Below, one piece after another: positions 19,355 through 29,066 of a stretch of DNA of 59,198 nt; position 1 is the stretch's first letter; each line of letters starts with the position of its first letter. Origin of the DNA: Serratia nevei. Lineage in GTDB: Bacteria > Pseudomonadota > Gammaproteobacteria > Enterobacterales > Enterobacteriaceae. A program made the translations under genes and the position numbers. A model generated the notes under the pieces. The model worked only from the letters and a program-made list of their open reading frames with translations, did not search any database and had not been told where the DNA came from. The stretch spans positions 1-59,198 of the forward strand of contig NZ_JAMYWQ010000031.1 in assembly GCF_024160145.1 (NCBI RefSeq), read 5' to 3'.

Positions 19355-20038
19355 CTACAACGTGCGGCAAACGCACCAGATCTGCACCGAGGCGGCGCCT
19401 TGCCGCCGCAGCAGCGCCGCGATCTCCGCGACGGTACTGCCGGTGGTCACCACGTCATCCACCAGGGCGATATGTCGGTTGGCGACCGGGGCGGTACAGA
19501 CGAACGCGTGCTGCAGATTGCGCCTGCGCGCTCCGGCGCTCAGCCGCTGTTGCAGGGCGGTCTTGCGTACCCGGCGCAAGGCGGCAGGCCGATAGGCGCA
19601 GCCCAGCCAGCGCGCCAGCGGCCGGGCCAGCAGATCGCTCTGGTTATAGCCACGGCGCCAGCAGCGTGATGCATGCAAGGGTACCGCTAAAATCAGGTCG
19701 GGTCTGTTCAGATACTGCTCTCTGCGTGCCTGCTGCCAGCGTAACAGCATCAGGCGCGCCAGCGCCGGTGCCAGCTCGGGCGCGCGGTGAAACTTGAACC
19801 TTTTTACCAGTTGGCTGAGGGGCGCAACGTAGTCGCTGACGAACACCAGCCGCTGCCAGGGCGGCGGCCGTTGCAGGCAGCGGCCGCAGGGCATTTGCGT
19901 CTCCCCGGCGGGCAATCCGCAGCGCGGACAACACGGCGGGCGGGCCGGCAGATGGCGCAGGCAGCAGCTGCAGATGCCATGACGCATCAGGCTCAACGGC
20001 TGCCGACATAGCCAACAGCGGCTGCGGATTGATAGCAT
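19355..20038 (-). CDS. gntX: ComF-family phosphoribosyltransferase-like protein
   Basis: A 227-residue ComF/GntX protein. N-terminal cysteine pairs (CWLC, CSCC, CPRCG, CGRC) form a likely zinc-binding module. The C-terminus carries the PRPP-type loop IALVDDVVTTGSTVAE. Relatives are needed for natural transformation or for use of external DNA as a nutrient; the biochemical activity is unknown. The start at 20038 (MLSIRSRCWLC) gives the E. coli length; upstream residues are unconserved. It is divergent from bioH, as in E. coli. Confidence 0.93.
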   Translation of the reverse strand: MLSIRSRCWLCRQPLSLMRHGICSCCLRHLPARPPCCPRCGLPAGETQMPCGRCLQRPPPWQRLVFVSDYVAPLSQLVKRFKFHRAPELAPALARLMLLRWQQARREQYLNRPDLILAVPLHASRCWRRGYNQSDLLARPLARWLGCAYRPAALRRVRKTALQQRLSAGARRRNLQHAFVCTAPVANRHIALVDDVVTTGSTVAEIAALLRRQGAASVQIWCVCRTL

Positions 20039-20078
20039 AGAGCCCCCGTGACGGATAAGTATGAAAGGACAATAACCA

Positions 20079-20849
20079 ATGACAGCGCTGTACTGGCAAA
20101 CAATAGGTGAAGGTGAACGCGATCTTGTGCTGCTGCACGGCTGGGGATTGAACGCGGAAGTGTGGAGTTGCATTCAGGCGCGACTGGCGCCGCATTTTCG
20201 CCTGCACCTGGTCGATCTGCCGGGTTATGGCCGCAGTCAGGGATTCGGCGCCCTGTCGCTGGAGCAGATGACGGAGATCGTGCTGGCGGCCGCCCCGCAG
20301 CAGGCCTGGTGGCTAGGCTGGTCGCTTGGCGGGCTGGTGGCCAGCCAGGCGGCGCTGATGCAGCCGCAGCGGCTCAAGGGGCTGATCACCGTGGCCTCCT
20401 CGCCGTGCTTTGCCGCCCGCGATGAGTGGCCGGGGATCCGCCCGGACGTGCTGAGCGGTTTCCAGCACCAGCTGAGCCTGGATTTTCAGCGCACCGTCGA
20501 GCGTTTTCTGGCGCTGCAGACGCTGGGCACCGAGAGCGCGCGTCAGGATGCGCGCCAGCTGAAAGCGGTAGTGCTCAACCAGCCGACGCCGAGCGTCGAG
20601 GTGTTGAACGGCGGGCTGGAGATCCTGCGCACCGCCGATCTGCGCGCGCCTCTGGCGGCGTTGGAACTGCCGCTGCTGCGCATCTACGGCTATCTGGACG
20701 GGCTGGTGCCGCGCAAGGTCGCCGAGCTGCTGGATGTCGCCTGGCCGAATTCCTCATCGCAGATCGTGGCCAAGGCCGCTCATGCGCCGTTTATCTCTCA
20801 CCCCGAAGAATTTGTGACGATGATCGAAGCGTTTATTGCAGCACATTGA
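20079..20849 (+). CDS. bioH: Pimeloyl-ACP methyl ester carboxylesterase
   Basis: A 256-residue alpha/beta-hydrolase of biotin synthesis. It cleaves the methyl ester of pimeloyl-ACP, ending the fatty-acid-type elongation stage. The catalytic triad is visible: Ser82 in GWSLGG, Asp207 in GYLDGLVP and His235 in KAAHAPF, the same numbering as E. coli BioH. The oxyanion region LLHGWGLN is near residue 20. The cytosolic gene stands alone, 40 bp from the divergent gntX. Confidence 0.97.
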   Translation: MTALYWQTIGEGERDLVLLHGWGLNAEVWSCIQARLAPHFRLHLVDLPGYGRSQGFGALSLEQMTEIVLAAAPQQAWWLGWSLGGLVASQAALMQPQRLKGLITVASSPCFAARDEWPGIRPDVLSGFQHQLSLDFQRTVERFLALQTLGTESARQDARQLKAVVLNQPTPSVEVLNGGLEILRTADLRAPLAALELPLLRIYGYLDGLVPRKVAELLDVAWPNSSSQIVAKAAHAPFISHPEEFVTMIEAFIAAH

Positions 20850-20948
20850 ATACGGCGTGAAAACGCACGATAGGGCGCGAAAAAAAACGCCGCCGGGTGG
20901 ATAAAAGACAAAGCTGTTCGATACTTAGTGGGTCAATGCGTTGGCTGC

Positions 20949-20983
20949 AAAATGAAAAGACCGCGTGCGGCGCTTTTCATTTT
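20949..20983. other. Strong hairpin in bioH downstream region
   Basis: The 11-bp perfect arms AAAATGAAAAG (20949-20959) and CTTTTCATTTT (20973-20983) enclose an inner CCGC/GCGG stem. A second inverted repeat (AGGCC...GGCCT, about 21007-21034) follows. There is no long T-run after the first stem, though CTTTTCATTTT itself is T-rich. It may terminate bioH or mark a structured RNA. Confidence 0.5.
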
Positions 20984-21119
20984 GGCGTTTCGTCTCTGGG
21001 AAACAGGCCCCGTCAGGGAAAGCAACGAGGCCTGAGGATGTCGCGGCAGCCTGCTGTACTGCGCATGGATTCTTGACGGCTTTCATAACAGATAAATTAT
21101 CCATTGAGAGGTTAGTGTC

Positions 21120-21404
21120 ATGAAATCATTGAAGATGATTATTGCAGCGGCAGTGCTGGGTTCGGTGTCTTTCGGCTCCATGGCGGCAACCCTGCTGACC
21201 AAGGAAGATCTGGATAAGAACCCGGGTAAATACGAGAAGATCGGCACCGTGACCACCACGGCGCAGACCACCTCGCCGATGGATGCCAAGGATGAGCTGT
21301 CCAAACTGGCGGACGAAAAGGGCGGCCAATACTACGTGATCCTGGCGGGCCGCGAGCACGGTAAATTCAGCGCCATCGCCGAAGTGTACAAAGACAAGCA
21401 ATAA
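21120..21404 (+). CDS. Small periplasmic DUF1471 (YdgH/BhsA/McbA-like) protein
   Basis: A 94-residue protein with a clear signal peptide (about residues 1-22, ending GSMAA). It is followed by one DUF1471 domain with the typical segments KYEKIGTVTT and MDAKDELSKLADEKGGQYYVI. Such proteins (YhcN, BhsA, McbA and relatives) are periplasmic or surface stress and biofilm factors of unclear mechanism. I cannot choose a specific orthologue, so no symbol is given. It has a GAGAGG ribosome-binding site and stands alone between bioH and the convergent feoC. Confidence 0.88.
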   Translation: MKSLKMIIAAAVLGSVSFGSMAATLLTKEDLDKNPGKYEKIGTVTTTAQTTSPMDAKDELSKLADEKGGQYYVILAGREHGKFSAIAEVYKDKQ

Positions 21405-21419
21405 GCCTTCAACGGTAAA

Positions 21420-21442
21420 GGGGCGCCCATCCGCGGCGCCCT
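21420..21442. terminator. Hairpin between DUF1471 gene and feoC
   Basis: GGGCGCC (21421-21427) and GGCGCCC (21435-21441) form a stable 7-bp stem in the 43-bp gap between two convergent genes. The T-run is poor on both strands (CCTTTACC on the minus strand), so it is only a plausible bidirectional terminator. Confidence 0.45.
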
Positions 21443-21447
21443 GATCT

Positions 21448-21687
21448 TCAGGCTTTCAGCCGATAGACGACCGTGCTGCACTCCTGGCCCTGCGGGCAGC
21501 TTTTGCAGCTGCCGCTCAGACAGGCGCCGTCATCCTGTTCGATGCGCTCCACTTTCCCCATCGCCGTCAAACGGTCCAGCATTGCCTGCACCAGCGGCAG
21601 CGGCGTCGCCAGCGATTGGCTGAGCTGCTGCGCCTGGGCGCTGCCGAGCAGCGCCAGCGCATCGCGCACCTGCAGCAGCCCGGCCAT
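21448..21687 (-). CDS. feoC: FeoC, small iron-sulfur/stability factor of ferrous iron uptake
   Basis: A 79-residue winged-helix protein. The N-terminal helix-turn-helix fold is followed by a wing with four cysteines, Cys56, Cys61, Cys64 and Cys70 (CLSGSCKSCPQGQEC). In relatives these bind an oxygen-sensitive [4Fe-4S] cluster. FeoC interacts with FeoB and protects it from proteolysis in Salmonella. It is the third gene of feoABC, with its start touching the feoB stop at 21687. Confidence 0.92.
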   Translation of the reverse strand: MAGLLQVRDALALLGSAQAQQLSQSLATPLPLVQAMLDRLTAMGKVERIEQDDGACLSGSCKSCPQGQECSTVVYRLKA

Positions 21688-24002
21688 CAGTGACAGCTCC
21701 CTTTGGCACCCTGGCAGCAGGCCGCCGGCGTAGCGTTGCCCAGGCGCACCGTAACGCGGCTGCGCGCCCGGCGCAGGCCGAACAGCACCAGCAGGTTCAC
21801 CGCCACGACCACCAGGATCGCCGTCAGGCTATACTGCGGGTGTTGGTTGAAGGTGGCCACCTGATAGAACAGCGTCGCCAGCGAGTAGGCCACGTTCAGC
21901 CCCCACAGAATAGAGAAGGTCATCCAGCCGCGGCTCGATTCACGGGCGATGGCGCCCATCACCGAGACGCAAGGCACATACAGCAGCACGAAGATCAGGT
22001 AGCTGTAGGCGGAGATGCCCGAGCCGAATTTGCTGCTCATCACGCCCATCGAGCCGACGCCCATCTCGCCGTCACCCTTGCTGGCTTCGATCGGGTTGGC
22101 GAGTACGCTCAGGCTGAAGGTGTTTTTCAGGCCCTCCCAGGTTTGGTGCAGCGCGCCGCCCAGCTCACCCAACAGGTTGAAGCTGGCGGCGTCGAACGCT
22201 TCCTTGTTGATGTGCTCGGCGGTGTACAGCGTATTCAGCGTGCCGACCACCACTTCTTTCGCCATCGCGCCGGTCACCAGGCCGACGGTGGCCTGCCAGT
22301 TGTCGCTGTGCACGCCCATCGGCTGCAGCAGCGGCGTCAGCACCTTGGAGACCGAGGCCAGCGCGGAGTCGTTGATGCTGTCGACCGTCTTGCCGCTGAA
22401 CGAGAAGCTGTTCAGGCCGCCGATGAACATGCTGGCCACCACGATCACCTTACCGGCGCGCAGCACGAAGCCTTTCAGCCGCTGCCAGGTTTGCAGCAGC
22501 AGGCTTTTCAGGTGCGGCACGTGGTAGACCGGCAGCTCCATCACGAACGGCGAGGCTTCGCCGCGCATGATGGTGTATTTCAGCACCAGGCCGGTGAGGA
22601 TTGCCACCGCGATGCCGAGCAGGTACAGCGAGAACACCACCCCGGCGCCGTCCTGGCCAAAGAAGGCGGCGGCGAACACCGCGAAGATCGCCAGACGGGC
22701 GCCGCAGGACATGAACGGTGCCATCATGATGGTGATCAGGCGCTCGCGCTGGGCGTCCAGCGTGCGGGTGCCCATGATTGACGGTACGTTGCAGCCGAAG
22801 CCGACGATCAGCGGCACGAAGGATTTGCCCGGCAGCCCGAGCGCCTGCATCAGGCGGTCCATCACGAACGCTGCGCGCGCCATGTAGCCGGAGTCTTCCA
22901 GGAACGACAGAAACAGGTACATCATGCCGATCTGCGGCACCAGCGGCAGCACGGTGTTGATACCGCCGCCGACCCCCTGCGCCAGGAAGACGGTCAGCCA
23001 GTCGGGGAAGTGCAGGGTGTAGCCTAGCCACTGAATGCCCTGGATGAAGATCGCCGCCGAGCCGATCTCGAAGATCGGCTGCAGCGCGCCGCCGATGTTG
23101 ATCGCCAGCAGGAACATCAGGTACATCACCAGCAGGAAGATCGGCACGCCCAGCCAGCGGTTGAGGATCACCTTATCCAGCATGTCGGTCAGGCGATTGG
23201 GCATCGCCTGTTGCGAATTGCTGACCGCGTCGCACAGGGCGGCGATGGACTGGTAGCGCGCGTCGGCGATCACCAGCGCCGGATCCTCTTGCTGCTGCTG
23301 TTGCAACGCCTGGGTGGCCGCAGGCAACAGTGCGACAGCGGCGCCGGCCAGATGGTGGCTGTAGATGTCGCCTTCCAGCATCTGCAGCGCCAGCCAGCGG
23401 CGCTGCACCGCCGGCAGCGTTTGTGGCATGGCATCGCTCAGCGTGGCGACCTCTTTCAGCAATAGCGGCGGGTAGTTCACCAGCGCCTGCTGTTCGTTGA
23501 TGCGATGATTGTCGATCATCTGCTTCAGCACGCCGATGCCGTCGGCGCGGGTGGAAACCATCGGCACTACCGGGCAGCCGAGGCGCGCCGACAGTGCGGC
23601 GACGTCGATATCGATATGCTGACTTTTGGCGATGTCGAGCATGTTCAGCGCCACGATGCAGGGAATGCCCAGCTCCAGCAGCTGCAGCGTCAGGTAGAGG
23701 TTGCGCTCCAGGTTGGAGGCATCGACCACGTTGATCAGCAGATCGGCGTCGCCGCTCAAGATGTAGTGGCAGGCGATCTGCTCATCAAGCGAGGTTTGCT
23801 CTGAAATGGTGGTCAGGGAATAGGTGCCGGGCAAGTCGACCAGCCGCACGTCGGACTGCGGGGTGGTGAAATGGCCTTCTTTGCGTTCGACCGTCACGCC
23901 CGCCCAGTTGCCGACCCGCTGGCGTGCGCCGGTGAGCTGGTTGAACAGCGTGGTTTTGCCGGAGTTCGGGTTGCCGATTAAGCCGATGGTGAGTTTTTTC
24001 AT
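21687..24002 (-). CDS. feoB: Ferrous iron transporter FeoB
   Basis: A 771-residue inner-membrane Fe(II) transporter. The N-terminal G domain has G1 GNPNSGKT (10-17), the switch region and G3 LVDLPGTYSL, and G4 NMLD. A linker and a polytopic membrane domain with gate-like motifs follow (VPLIVGFGCNVPSIMGTR, GARLAIFAVFAAAF). GTP hydrolysis supports ferrous iron uptake, chiefly in low oxygen. The C-terminal cysteines CCQGAKGSC match enterobacterial FeoB. It lies 71 bp downstream of feoA. Confidence 0.97.
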   Translation of the reverse strand: MKKLTIGLIGNPNSGKTTLFNQLTGARQRVGNWAGVTVERKEGHFTTPQSDVRLVDLPGTYSLTTISEQTSLDEQIACHYILSGDADLLINVVDASNLERNLYLTLQLLELGIPCIVALNMLDIAKSQHIDIDVAALSARLGCPVVPMVSTRADGIGVLKQMIDNHRINEQQALVNYPPLLLKEVATLSDAMPQTLPAVQRRWLALQMLEGDIYSHHLAGAAVALLPAATQALQQQQQEDPALVIADARYQSIAALCDAVSNSQQAMPNRLTDMLDKVILNRWLGVPIFLLVMYLMFLLAINIGGALQPIFEIGSAAIFIQGIQWLGYTLHFPDWLTVFLAQGVGGGINTVLPLVPQIGMMYLFLSFLEDSGYMARAAFVMDRLMQALGLPGKSFVPLIVGFGCNVPSIMGTRTLDAQRERLITIMMAPFMSCGARLAIFAVFAAAFFGQDGAGVVFSLYLLGIAVAILTGLVLKYTIMRGEASPFVMELPVYHVPHLKSLLLQTWQRLKGFVLRAGKVIVVASMFIGGLNSFSFSGKTVDSINDSALASVSKVLTPLLQPMGVHSDNWQATVGLVTGAMAKEVVVGTLNTLYTAEHINKEAFDAASFNLLGELGGALHQTWEGLKNTFSLSVLANPIEASKGDGEMGVGSMGVMSSKFGSGISAYSYLIFVLLYVPCVSVMGAIARESSRGWMTFSILWGLNVAYSLATLFYQVATFNQHPQYSLTAILVVVAVNLLVLFGLRRARSRVTVRLGNATPAACCQGAKGSCH

Positions 24003-24073
24003 AGTTCAGCGTGTCGTCTTCAAGGAGAACAGCGCCGGCGCAAGGTGCGTCGGCAAACGGAGAGCGTGCCGGT

Positions 24074-24298
24074 TCAGGATTGGGCGTCGAGCTGCAGCAG
24101 CGCCAGATCCTTCCTGCGCAGCACCAGGCTGACGCGGCGAGTTTTAATTTCTATCGGATCGCCCAGCGGCGCGACGCGCACCACTTCGAATGAAGAGCCG
24201 GGCAGCATGCCGAGCGATAACAGTTTCTGGCGGTAGGCCGGCGCAATTTCACCGGAAAAGCCGACAATTTTATACGTGTGTTTAGGTTGAAGCTGCAT
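24074..24298 (-). CDS. feoA: FeoA, SH3-like ferrous iron transport protein
   Basis: A 74-residue SH3-like protein that binds FeoB and supports its activity. The family core [26 protein letters not shown] is present as consecutive short blocks (residues 26-51). The start at 24298 ([10 protein letters not shown]) agrees with the family length of about 75; the long open extension upstream crosses the promoter and is not coding. It is the first gene of feoABC, with a Fur-box sequence about 120 bp upstream. Confidence 0.93.
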   Translation of the reverse strand: MQLQPKHTYKIVGFSGEIAPAYRQKLLSLGMLPGSSFEVVRVAPLGDPIEIKTRRVSLVLRRKDLALLQLDAQS

Positions 24299-24417
24299 GT
24301 GATTAACCTTCCGGGTGCCGATGAGCATCGGGCTGATGATAATTGGACGTTGCCGGCGAAAATGCCACGCCGTCGGCGCATTCATCCATAAGGTCATGCA
24401 ATAAAGTGAGCGCAAAT

Positions 24418-24436
24418 AATAGTAATTATCATTATC
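24418..24436 (-). promoter_or_regulatory. Fur box of feoABC
   Basis: On the minus strand this reads GATAATGATAATTACTATT. It matches 16 of 19 positions of the Fur consensus GATAATGATAATCATTATC, with the first twelve identical. It lies about 120 bp upstream of feoA, where Fur represses feo when iron is plentiful. Confidence 0.85.
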
Positions 24437-24864
24437 CCACTCAATACAAAAAGTAAGGGTATTGTAACCAATTATTATGGCGGCGGCAGTTTTTGGCTGC
24501 GTCGTCTTGATAAACCCCGTTTTACCACTGCTCGTAGCCGGGAACAAATGAGAATGGCGAGTTAAATCAGTTGCGTATTTGTAGCCGAGTTTTCTCGTTT
24601 GCAAATGTTGATGGCGTGCTTTTCTTATTTATTTCTTGCGAAAGGCAATTCAATAACATTATTCCATCGTAATGCGAGCGGTAACCATTTGTGTTTCGCC
24701 CACAATTCGCAAAATGAAACATGCCTGTTAACCAAGTTGTTAATAAACGGCTGCGGAGGGGATTTTTGTTGCTTGAATAATGGGAGGGCGGTCACACAGA
24801 TAGGGGAAATAAAAAGACGGTGGTTTATTGAGCCGGGTCAAAGAATGCCGCAAGATTTTTTAAC

Positions 24865-24892
24865 AAAAAAGGGCGGAGCTGGCTCCGCCCTT
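24865..24892 (-). terminator. Intrinsic terminator of tex
   Basis: Arms GGGCGGAGC (24871-24879) and GCTCCGCCC (24882-24890) with a 2-base centre form a strong stem just past the tex stop. On the minus strand it is followed by six T residues. Confidence 0.85.
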
Positions 24893-24903
24893 CCGGTTCC
24901 GAT

Positions 24904-27237
24904 TTAGCGTTTCTTACCGAACGCCGCCGCCAGCGCGTCGCCCATGGCACTGTTGCCGGCCGGCGCCGCGTTGCGCGGTTTGGCCTTGTTACCGCCTGCC
25001 GTTCGGTTGGCGTTGTCGCGTGGCTGTGCCGGCGCGTTGCCGCCGCGGCGTGGTGAACCTTCGCCCGGCTGCTCATCCAGGCGCATGCTCAGCGCGATGC
25101 GTTTACGCTGCAGATCGACTTCCATCACCTTCACTTTGACGATGTCGCCGGCCTTCACCACGGTGTGCGGATCTTCAACGAACTTGTCCGCCAGCGAGGA
25201 GATGTGCACCAGGCCATCCTGATGCACACCGATATCCACGAAGGCGCCGAAGTTGGTGACGTTGGTCACCGAGCCTTCCAGGATCATACCCACCTGCAGA
25301 TCGTTGAGGGTTTCCACCCCTTCGGCAAAGGTCGCGGTTTTGAACTCCGGACGCGGATCGCGGCCCGGCTTCTCCAGCTCTTTCAGGATGTCGGTGACCG
25401 TCGGCACGCCGAACTTGTCGTCGGTGAAGTCGACCGCTTTCAGGCTGCGCACCGCCGAAGCGTTGCCCATCAGATCCTGCAGCGCCTGCTCGGTGGCGGC
25501 CAGAATGCGCTGCACCACCGGATAGGCTTCCGGGTGAACGGTGGAGGCGTCCAGCGGGTTGTCGCCGTGGTTGATGCGCAGGAAGCCGGCGCACTGTTCG
25601 AAGGCTTTCGGCCCCAGGCGGCTGACCTTCAGCAGCTGTTCACGGTTGCTGAAGCGGCCGTTCTCGTCGCGCCAGTTGACGATGTTCTGCGCCATCATGC
25701 GTGTCAGGCCGGCCACGCGGGTCAGCAACGGCACCGACGCGGTGTTCAGGTCGACGCCGACGGCGTTCACGCAGTCTTCCACCACCGAGTCCAGCTTCTT
25801 CGCCAACTGGCTCTGGCTGACGTCGTGCTGATACTGGCCGACGCCGATGGATTTCGGGTCGATCTTCACCAGCTCCGCCAGCGGATCCTGCAGGCGGCGG
25901 GCAATGGACACCGCGCCGCGCAGCGACACGTCGAGATCCGGGAACTCCTGCGCCGCCAGTTCGGACGCGGAGTACACCGACGCGCCCGCTTCGCTGACGA
26001 TCACTTTCTGCGCCCGGACTTCGGCGAACTGTTTTTGCAGGTCGAGATAGAAGCGCTCGGTTTCACGCGAAGCGGTGCCGTTGCCGATGGCCACCAGCTC
26101 CACGTGGTGTTTGATGCACAGCGCCGCGACGATGGCGGCGGCTTTGGCCGCTTGCCCGGTGTGCGGGTAGACGGTGTCGGTGGCCACCAGCTTGCCGGTC
26201 GCGTCGACCACGGCCACTTTCACCCCGGTACGCAGGCCCGGATCGAGGCCCATGGTGGCGCGCATGCCGGCCGGCGCGGCCATCAGCAGATCATGCATGT
26301 TGCGGGCGAAGACGTTGATCGCTTCGTCTTCCGCGCGTTCGCGCACCGTACCCATCAACTCGGTTTCCAGATGCAACAGCACCTTGATGCGCCAGGTCCA
26401 GTTGACCACCGCCTTGCGCCAGGCGTCGGCCGGGGCGTTGTTCAGGCGCAGGTTGAGGTGATTGATGATGATCAGCTCCGCCTGGCTTTCGCGCGGCGCT
26501 TCCTCAAATTGCGGATCGGCGTTCAGCGCCAGTTGCAGCACCCCTTCGTTGCGGCCGCGGAACATCGCCAGCGCGCGGTGCGAGGGCACCTGGGAAATCG
26601 GTTCGTGGTGATCGAAGTAGTCGCGGAACTTGGCGCCTTCTTCTTCCTTGCCCTCGACCACTTTGGACACCAGATGGGCGTTTTTCCACAGGTAGTCGCG
26701 CACCTTGGCCAGCAGCGTGGCGTCTTCGGCGAAGCGTTCCATCAGGATATAGCGCGCGCCGTCGAGGGCGGCTTTGACGTCCGCTACGCCCTTGTCGGCG
26801 TCGACGTAGCGCTCAGCCAGCTGCTCAGGCTGCTGTTGCGGATCCTGCCACAGTGCGTCCGCCAGCGGTTCCAGACCGGCTTCGATGGCGATCTGGCCGC
26901 GGGTGCGGCGCTTCGGTTTGTACGGCAGGTAGAGGTCTTCGAGTTCGGTCTTGCTCAGCGTGGCGTTGATCGCCCCCGCCAGTTGTTCGGTCAGTTTGCC
27001 CTGTTCATCGATCGACTTCAGGATAGTCTGGCGACGATCTTCCAGTTCACGCAGATAACCCAGGCGGGTTTCCAGCTGGCGCAGTTGGGTGTCGTCCAGG
27101 CCCCCGGTGACTTCCTTACGATAGCGTGCAATAAAGGGCACGGTATTACCTTCATCCAGCAGACGGATGGCGGAGTCGACTTGCTCCGGCCGGGCCTGCA
27201 GTTCTGTTGCAATAATGCGGCTCAGTGGGTCATTCAT
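24904..27237 (-). CDS. tex: Tex, RNA-binding transcription accessory protein
   Basis: A 777-residue Tex protein. Its order is an N-terminal helical domain, a YqgF-like RNase-H fold ([20 protein letters not shown]), helix-hairpin-helix repeats ([19 protein letters not shown]) and an S1 domain near residues 640-720 ([20 protein letters not shown]). It ends in a low-complexity RG/N-rich basic tail. Related to eukaryotic Spt6, it binds nucleic acid and affects transcription and toxin-gene expression in some bacteria. It is transcribed alone and has its own terminator. Confidence 0.96.
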   Translation of the reverse strand: MNDPLSRIIATELQARPEQVDSAIRLLDEGNTVPFIARYRKEVTGGLDDTQLRQLETRLGYLRELEDRRQTILKSIDEQGKLTEQLAGAINATLSKTELEDLYLPYKPKRRTRGQIAIEAGLEPLADALWQDPQQQPEQLAERYVDADKGVADVKAALDGARYILMERFAEDATLLAKVRDYLWKNAHLVSKVVEGKEEEGAKFRDYFDHHEPISQVPSHRALAMFRGRNEGVLQLALNADPQFEEAPRESQAELIIINHLNLRLNNAPADAWRKAVVNWTWRIKVLLHLETELMGTVRERAEDEAINVFARNMHDLLMAAPAGMRATMGLDPGLRTGVKVAVVDATGKLVATDTVYPHTGQAAKAAAIVAALCIKHHVELVAIGNGTASRETERFYLDLQKQFAEVRAQKVIVSEAGASVYSASELAAQEFPDLDVSLRGAVSIARRLQDPLAELVKIDPKSIGVGQYQHDVSQSQLAKKLDSVVEDCVNAVGVDLNTASVPLLTRVAGLTRMMAQNIVNWRDENGRFSNREQLLKVSRLGPKAFEQCAGFLRINHGDNPLDASTVHPEAYPVVQRILAATEQALQDLMGNASAVRSLKAVDFTDDKFGVPTVTDILKELEKPGRDPRPEFKTATFAEGVETLNDLQVGMILEGSVTNVTNFGAFVDIGVHQDGLVHISSLADKFVEDPHTVVKAGDIVKVKVMEVDLQRKRIALSMRLDEQPGEGSPRRGGNAPAQPRDNANRTAGGNKAKPRNAAPAGNSAMGDALAAAFGKKR

Positions 27238-27394
27238 AGGTCTGGTATCTGTATTGAGAACGGTGAATAAACAGGGGACAGTTATACGGATTGATCGCGG
27301 AAAATGCCAGCGGAGCGGGCCGCCGCCGCGCGGCTGCGGCGTGAAGAACTGCGCAGGCGGCGGCGTTGGCGGCGGTTCGGAAAAAGCTGAAAGC

Positions 27395-27868
27395 TTACTT
27401 CGGGTAGTCTATCTCGTTTACATACCACTGCGCCTCGCCCAGCGGCGTATTGACGGTGGCGACGTCCCCGACCTCTTTTTTCAGCAGGGCGCGCGCCATC
27501 GGCGCGTCGATGGAGATGTAATCCTTGCGGCCGAAGATCTCGTCGTAACCGACGATGCGAAAGCGTTTGGTCTCGCCGTCTTCGTTCTCGACTTCCACCC
27601 AGGCGCCGAAGAACACTTTGCCTTCCTGTTGCGGAGAGTAATCGACGATCTTCAACTGCTCCAGGCATTTGGTCAGATAGCGGACGCGGCGGTCAATTTC
27701 GCGCAGCCGTTTCTTGTTGTATTGGTAGTCGGCGTTTTCGCTTCTGTCGCCCAGGCTGGCGGCCCAGGTCACTTTTTTGGTCACCTCGGGGCGTTCTTCG
27801 CGCCAGAGATAATCCAGCTCTTGTTTGAGCTTGTCATACCCTTCACGGGTTATCAGTTGAGTTCTCAT
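27395..27868 (-). CDS. greB: Transcript cleavage factor GreB
   Basis: A 157-residue GreA/GreB-family elongation factor. The N-terminal coiled coil carries the acidic tip segment [19 protein letters not shown] (about residues 40-60), whose acidic residues enter the RNA polymerase secondary channel to stimulate cleavage of backtracked RNA. The C-terminal FKBP-like domain has [18 protein letters not shown]. It is divergent from cbpA; in E. coli greB is divergent from ompR, so cbpAM occupies the space between. Confidence 0.96.
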   Translation of the reverse strand: MRTQLITREGYDKLKQELDYLWREERPEVTKKVTWAASLGDRSENADYQYNKKRLREIDRRVRYLTKCLEQLKIVDYSPQQEGKVFFGAWVEVENEDGETKRFRIVGYDEIFGRKDYISIDAPMARALLKKEVGDVATVNTPLGEAQWYVNEIDYPK

Positions 27869-28098
27869 CGCGATTTATCTTTATGGGGCCACCGCCACAG
27901 TGTACGTGAATGCGCGGGGCTTTAGAAATGGCGCGCGGGCCTGCGCCTTGTCGCACGGTTTTTATTCAGGTTGCGCAGCTTTTAACAATCGGGAGTATGC
28001 TTAGCGATAGCGGAAAAGGAATGTGACGAAAGGAGGATATCTGGCGAGAGAGACAAGGAATTTTGGCGCACAACCCAACACATTGAAGGTATTACCGC

Positions 28099-29061
28099 AT
28101 GGAATTTAAAGATTACTACGCAACGATGGGCGTTGAGCCCAACGCCGATCTGAAAACCATCAAAACGGCCTACCGCCGGCTGGCGCGTAAATATCACCCT
28201 GACGTGAGCACCGAAGAAGACGCCGAGAGCAAATTCAAGGAGCTGGCCGAAGCCTATGAGGTGCTGAAGGACGAAGAGCGTCGCGTCGAGTACGATCAGA
28301 TCCGGCTACACCGCAACGATCCGAACTTTGGCCGCCAGGCGCGCGGCGATCGCGGCGGCTATCAGCAGAGCGCTTCATGGCACGGCGGCGGCGCCGACGC
28401 GCAAGACTTCTCCGATTTCTTCGAAAGCATGTTCGGCGAGCGGGCGGCGGGCGGGCATCGCTCCGCCTCGCACTCGCACGGCGGGCATGGCTTCCGCGGG
28501 CAGGATCTCGAGATGGAGGTGCCGCTGTTCCTCGAGGAAACGCTGCATGGCCAAAGCCGCGAGATCTCCTACAAGCTGCCGGTGTATGACGAACTGGGGC
28601 GGCAGGTGAGCGAAGCCAGCAAAACGCTGAACGTGAAAATCCCGGCCGGCGTGGGCGACGGCGAGCGCATTCGCCTCAAGGGGCAGGGCGTTGCCGGCGT
28701 GGGCGGCGGCCAGAACGGCGACCTGTATCTGGTCATCCGTCTCGCGCCGCATCCGCTGTTCGAGATTGACGGCCACAACCTGAGCATCGTGGCACCGCTC
28801 GCCCCGTGGGAGGCGGCGCTGGGAGCCAGCATCGAGGTGCCGACGCTGACCGGCAAAATCGCGCTGACCGTGCCGGCCGGCAGCCAGAGCGGCAAACGGC
28901 TGCGGGTCAAGGGCAAGGGGCTGGCGGGCAAGAAAGAGCCCGGCGATCTGTATGTCATTCTCAAGGTGGTGATGCCGCCGAAGCCGAACGAGAAGGCCAG
29001 CGCCCTGTGGCGAGAACTGGCTGAACAGGCGGCGTTCAACCCGCGCGCGGAATGGGAGTAA
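28099..29061 (+). CDS. cbpA: Curved DNA-binding protein, DnaJ-type co-chaperone
   Basis: A 320-residue class II J-domain protein. The J domain (1-70) has HPD at residues 33-35 (KYHPDVS). A glycine/histidine-rich linker follows, then two substrate-binding beta domains ([38 protein letters not shown]). It partners DnaK and binds curved DNA in the nucleoid of stationary cells. It is followed by cbpM after 5 bp. In E. coli the pair sits elsewhere, not beside ompR. Confidence 0.95.
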   Translation: MEFKDYYATMGVEPNADLKTIKTAYRRLARKYHPDVSTEEDAESKFKELAEAYEVLKDEERRVEYDQIRLHRNDPNFGRQARGDRGGYQQSASWHGGGADAQDFSDFFESMFGERAAGGHRSASHSHGGHGFRGQDLEMEVPLFLEETLHGQSREISYKLPVYDELGRQVSEASKTLNVKIPAGVGDGERIRLKGQGVAGVGGGQNGDLYLVIRLAPHPLFEIDGHNLSIVAPLAPWEAALGASIEVPTLTGKIALTVPAGSQSGKRLRVKGKGLAGKKEPGDLYVILKVVMPPKPNEKASALWRELAEQAAFNPRAEWE

Positions 29062-29066
29062 AGCAC

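Larger units (their letters stand above)
24299..24903. other. AT-rich gap between feoA and tex
   Basis: The longest non-coding stretch of the window (605 bp), clearly more AT-rich than its neighbours. It holds the feo Fur box (24418-24436) and the tex terminator (24865-24892). A plus-strand frame at 24599-24907 lacks recognisable similarity and overlaps the terminator, so it is not called. Nothing else is identified. H-NS or FNR binding is possible but unproven. Confidence 0.5.

Noticed and set aside
24599-24907. 102-codon plus-strand frame between feoA and tex
   Set aside because: It has no similarity that I recognise, lies in AT-rich non-coding DNA and runs through the tex terminator stem into tex itself.
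25165-27270. 701-codon open frame opposite tex
   Set aside because: Same reason: the composition is that of an antisense frame in GC-rich sequence, and tex is well supported.
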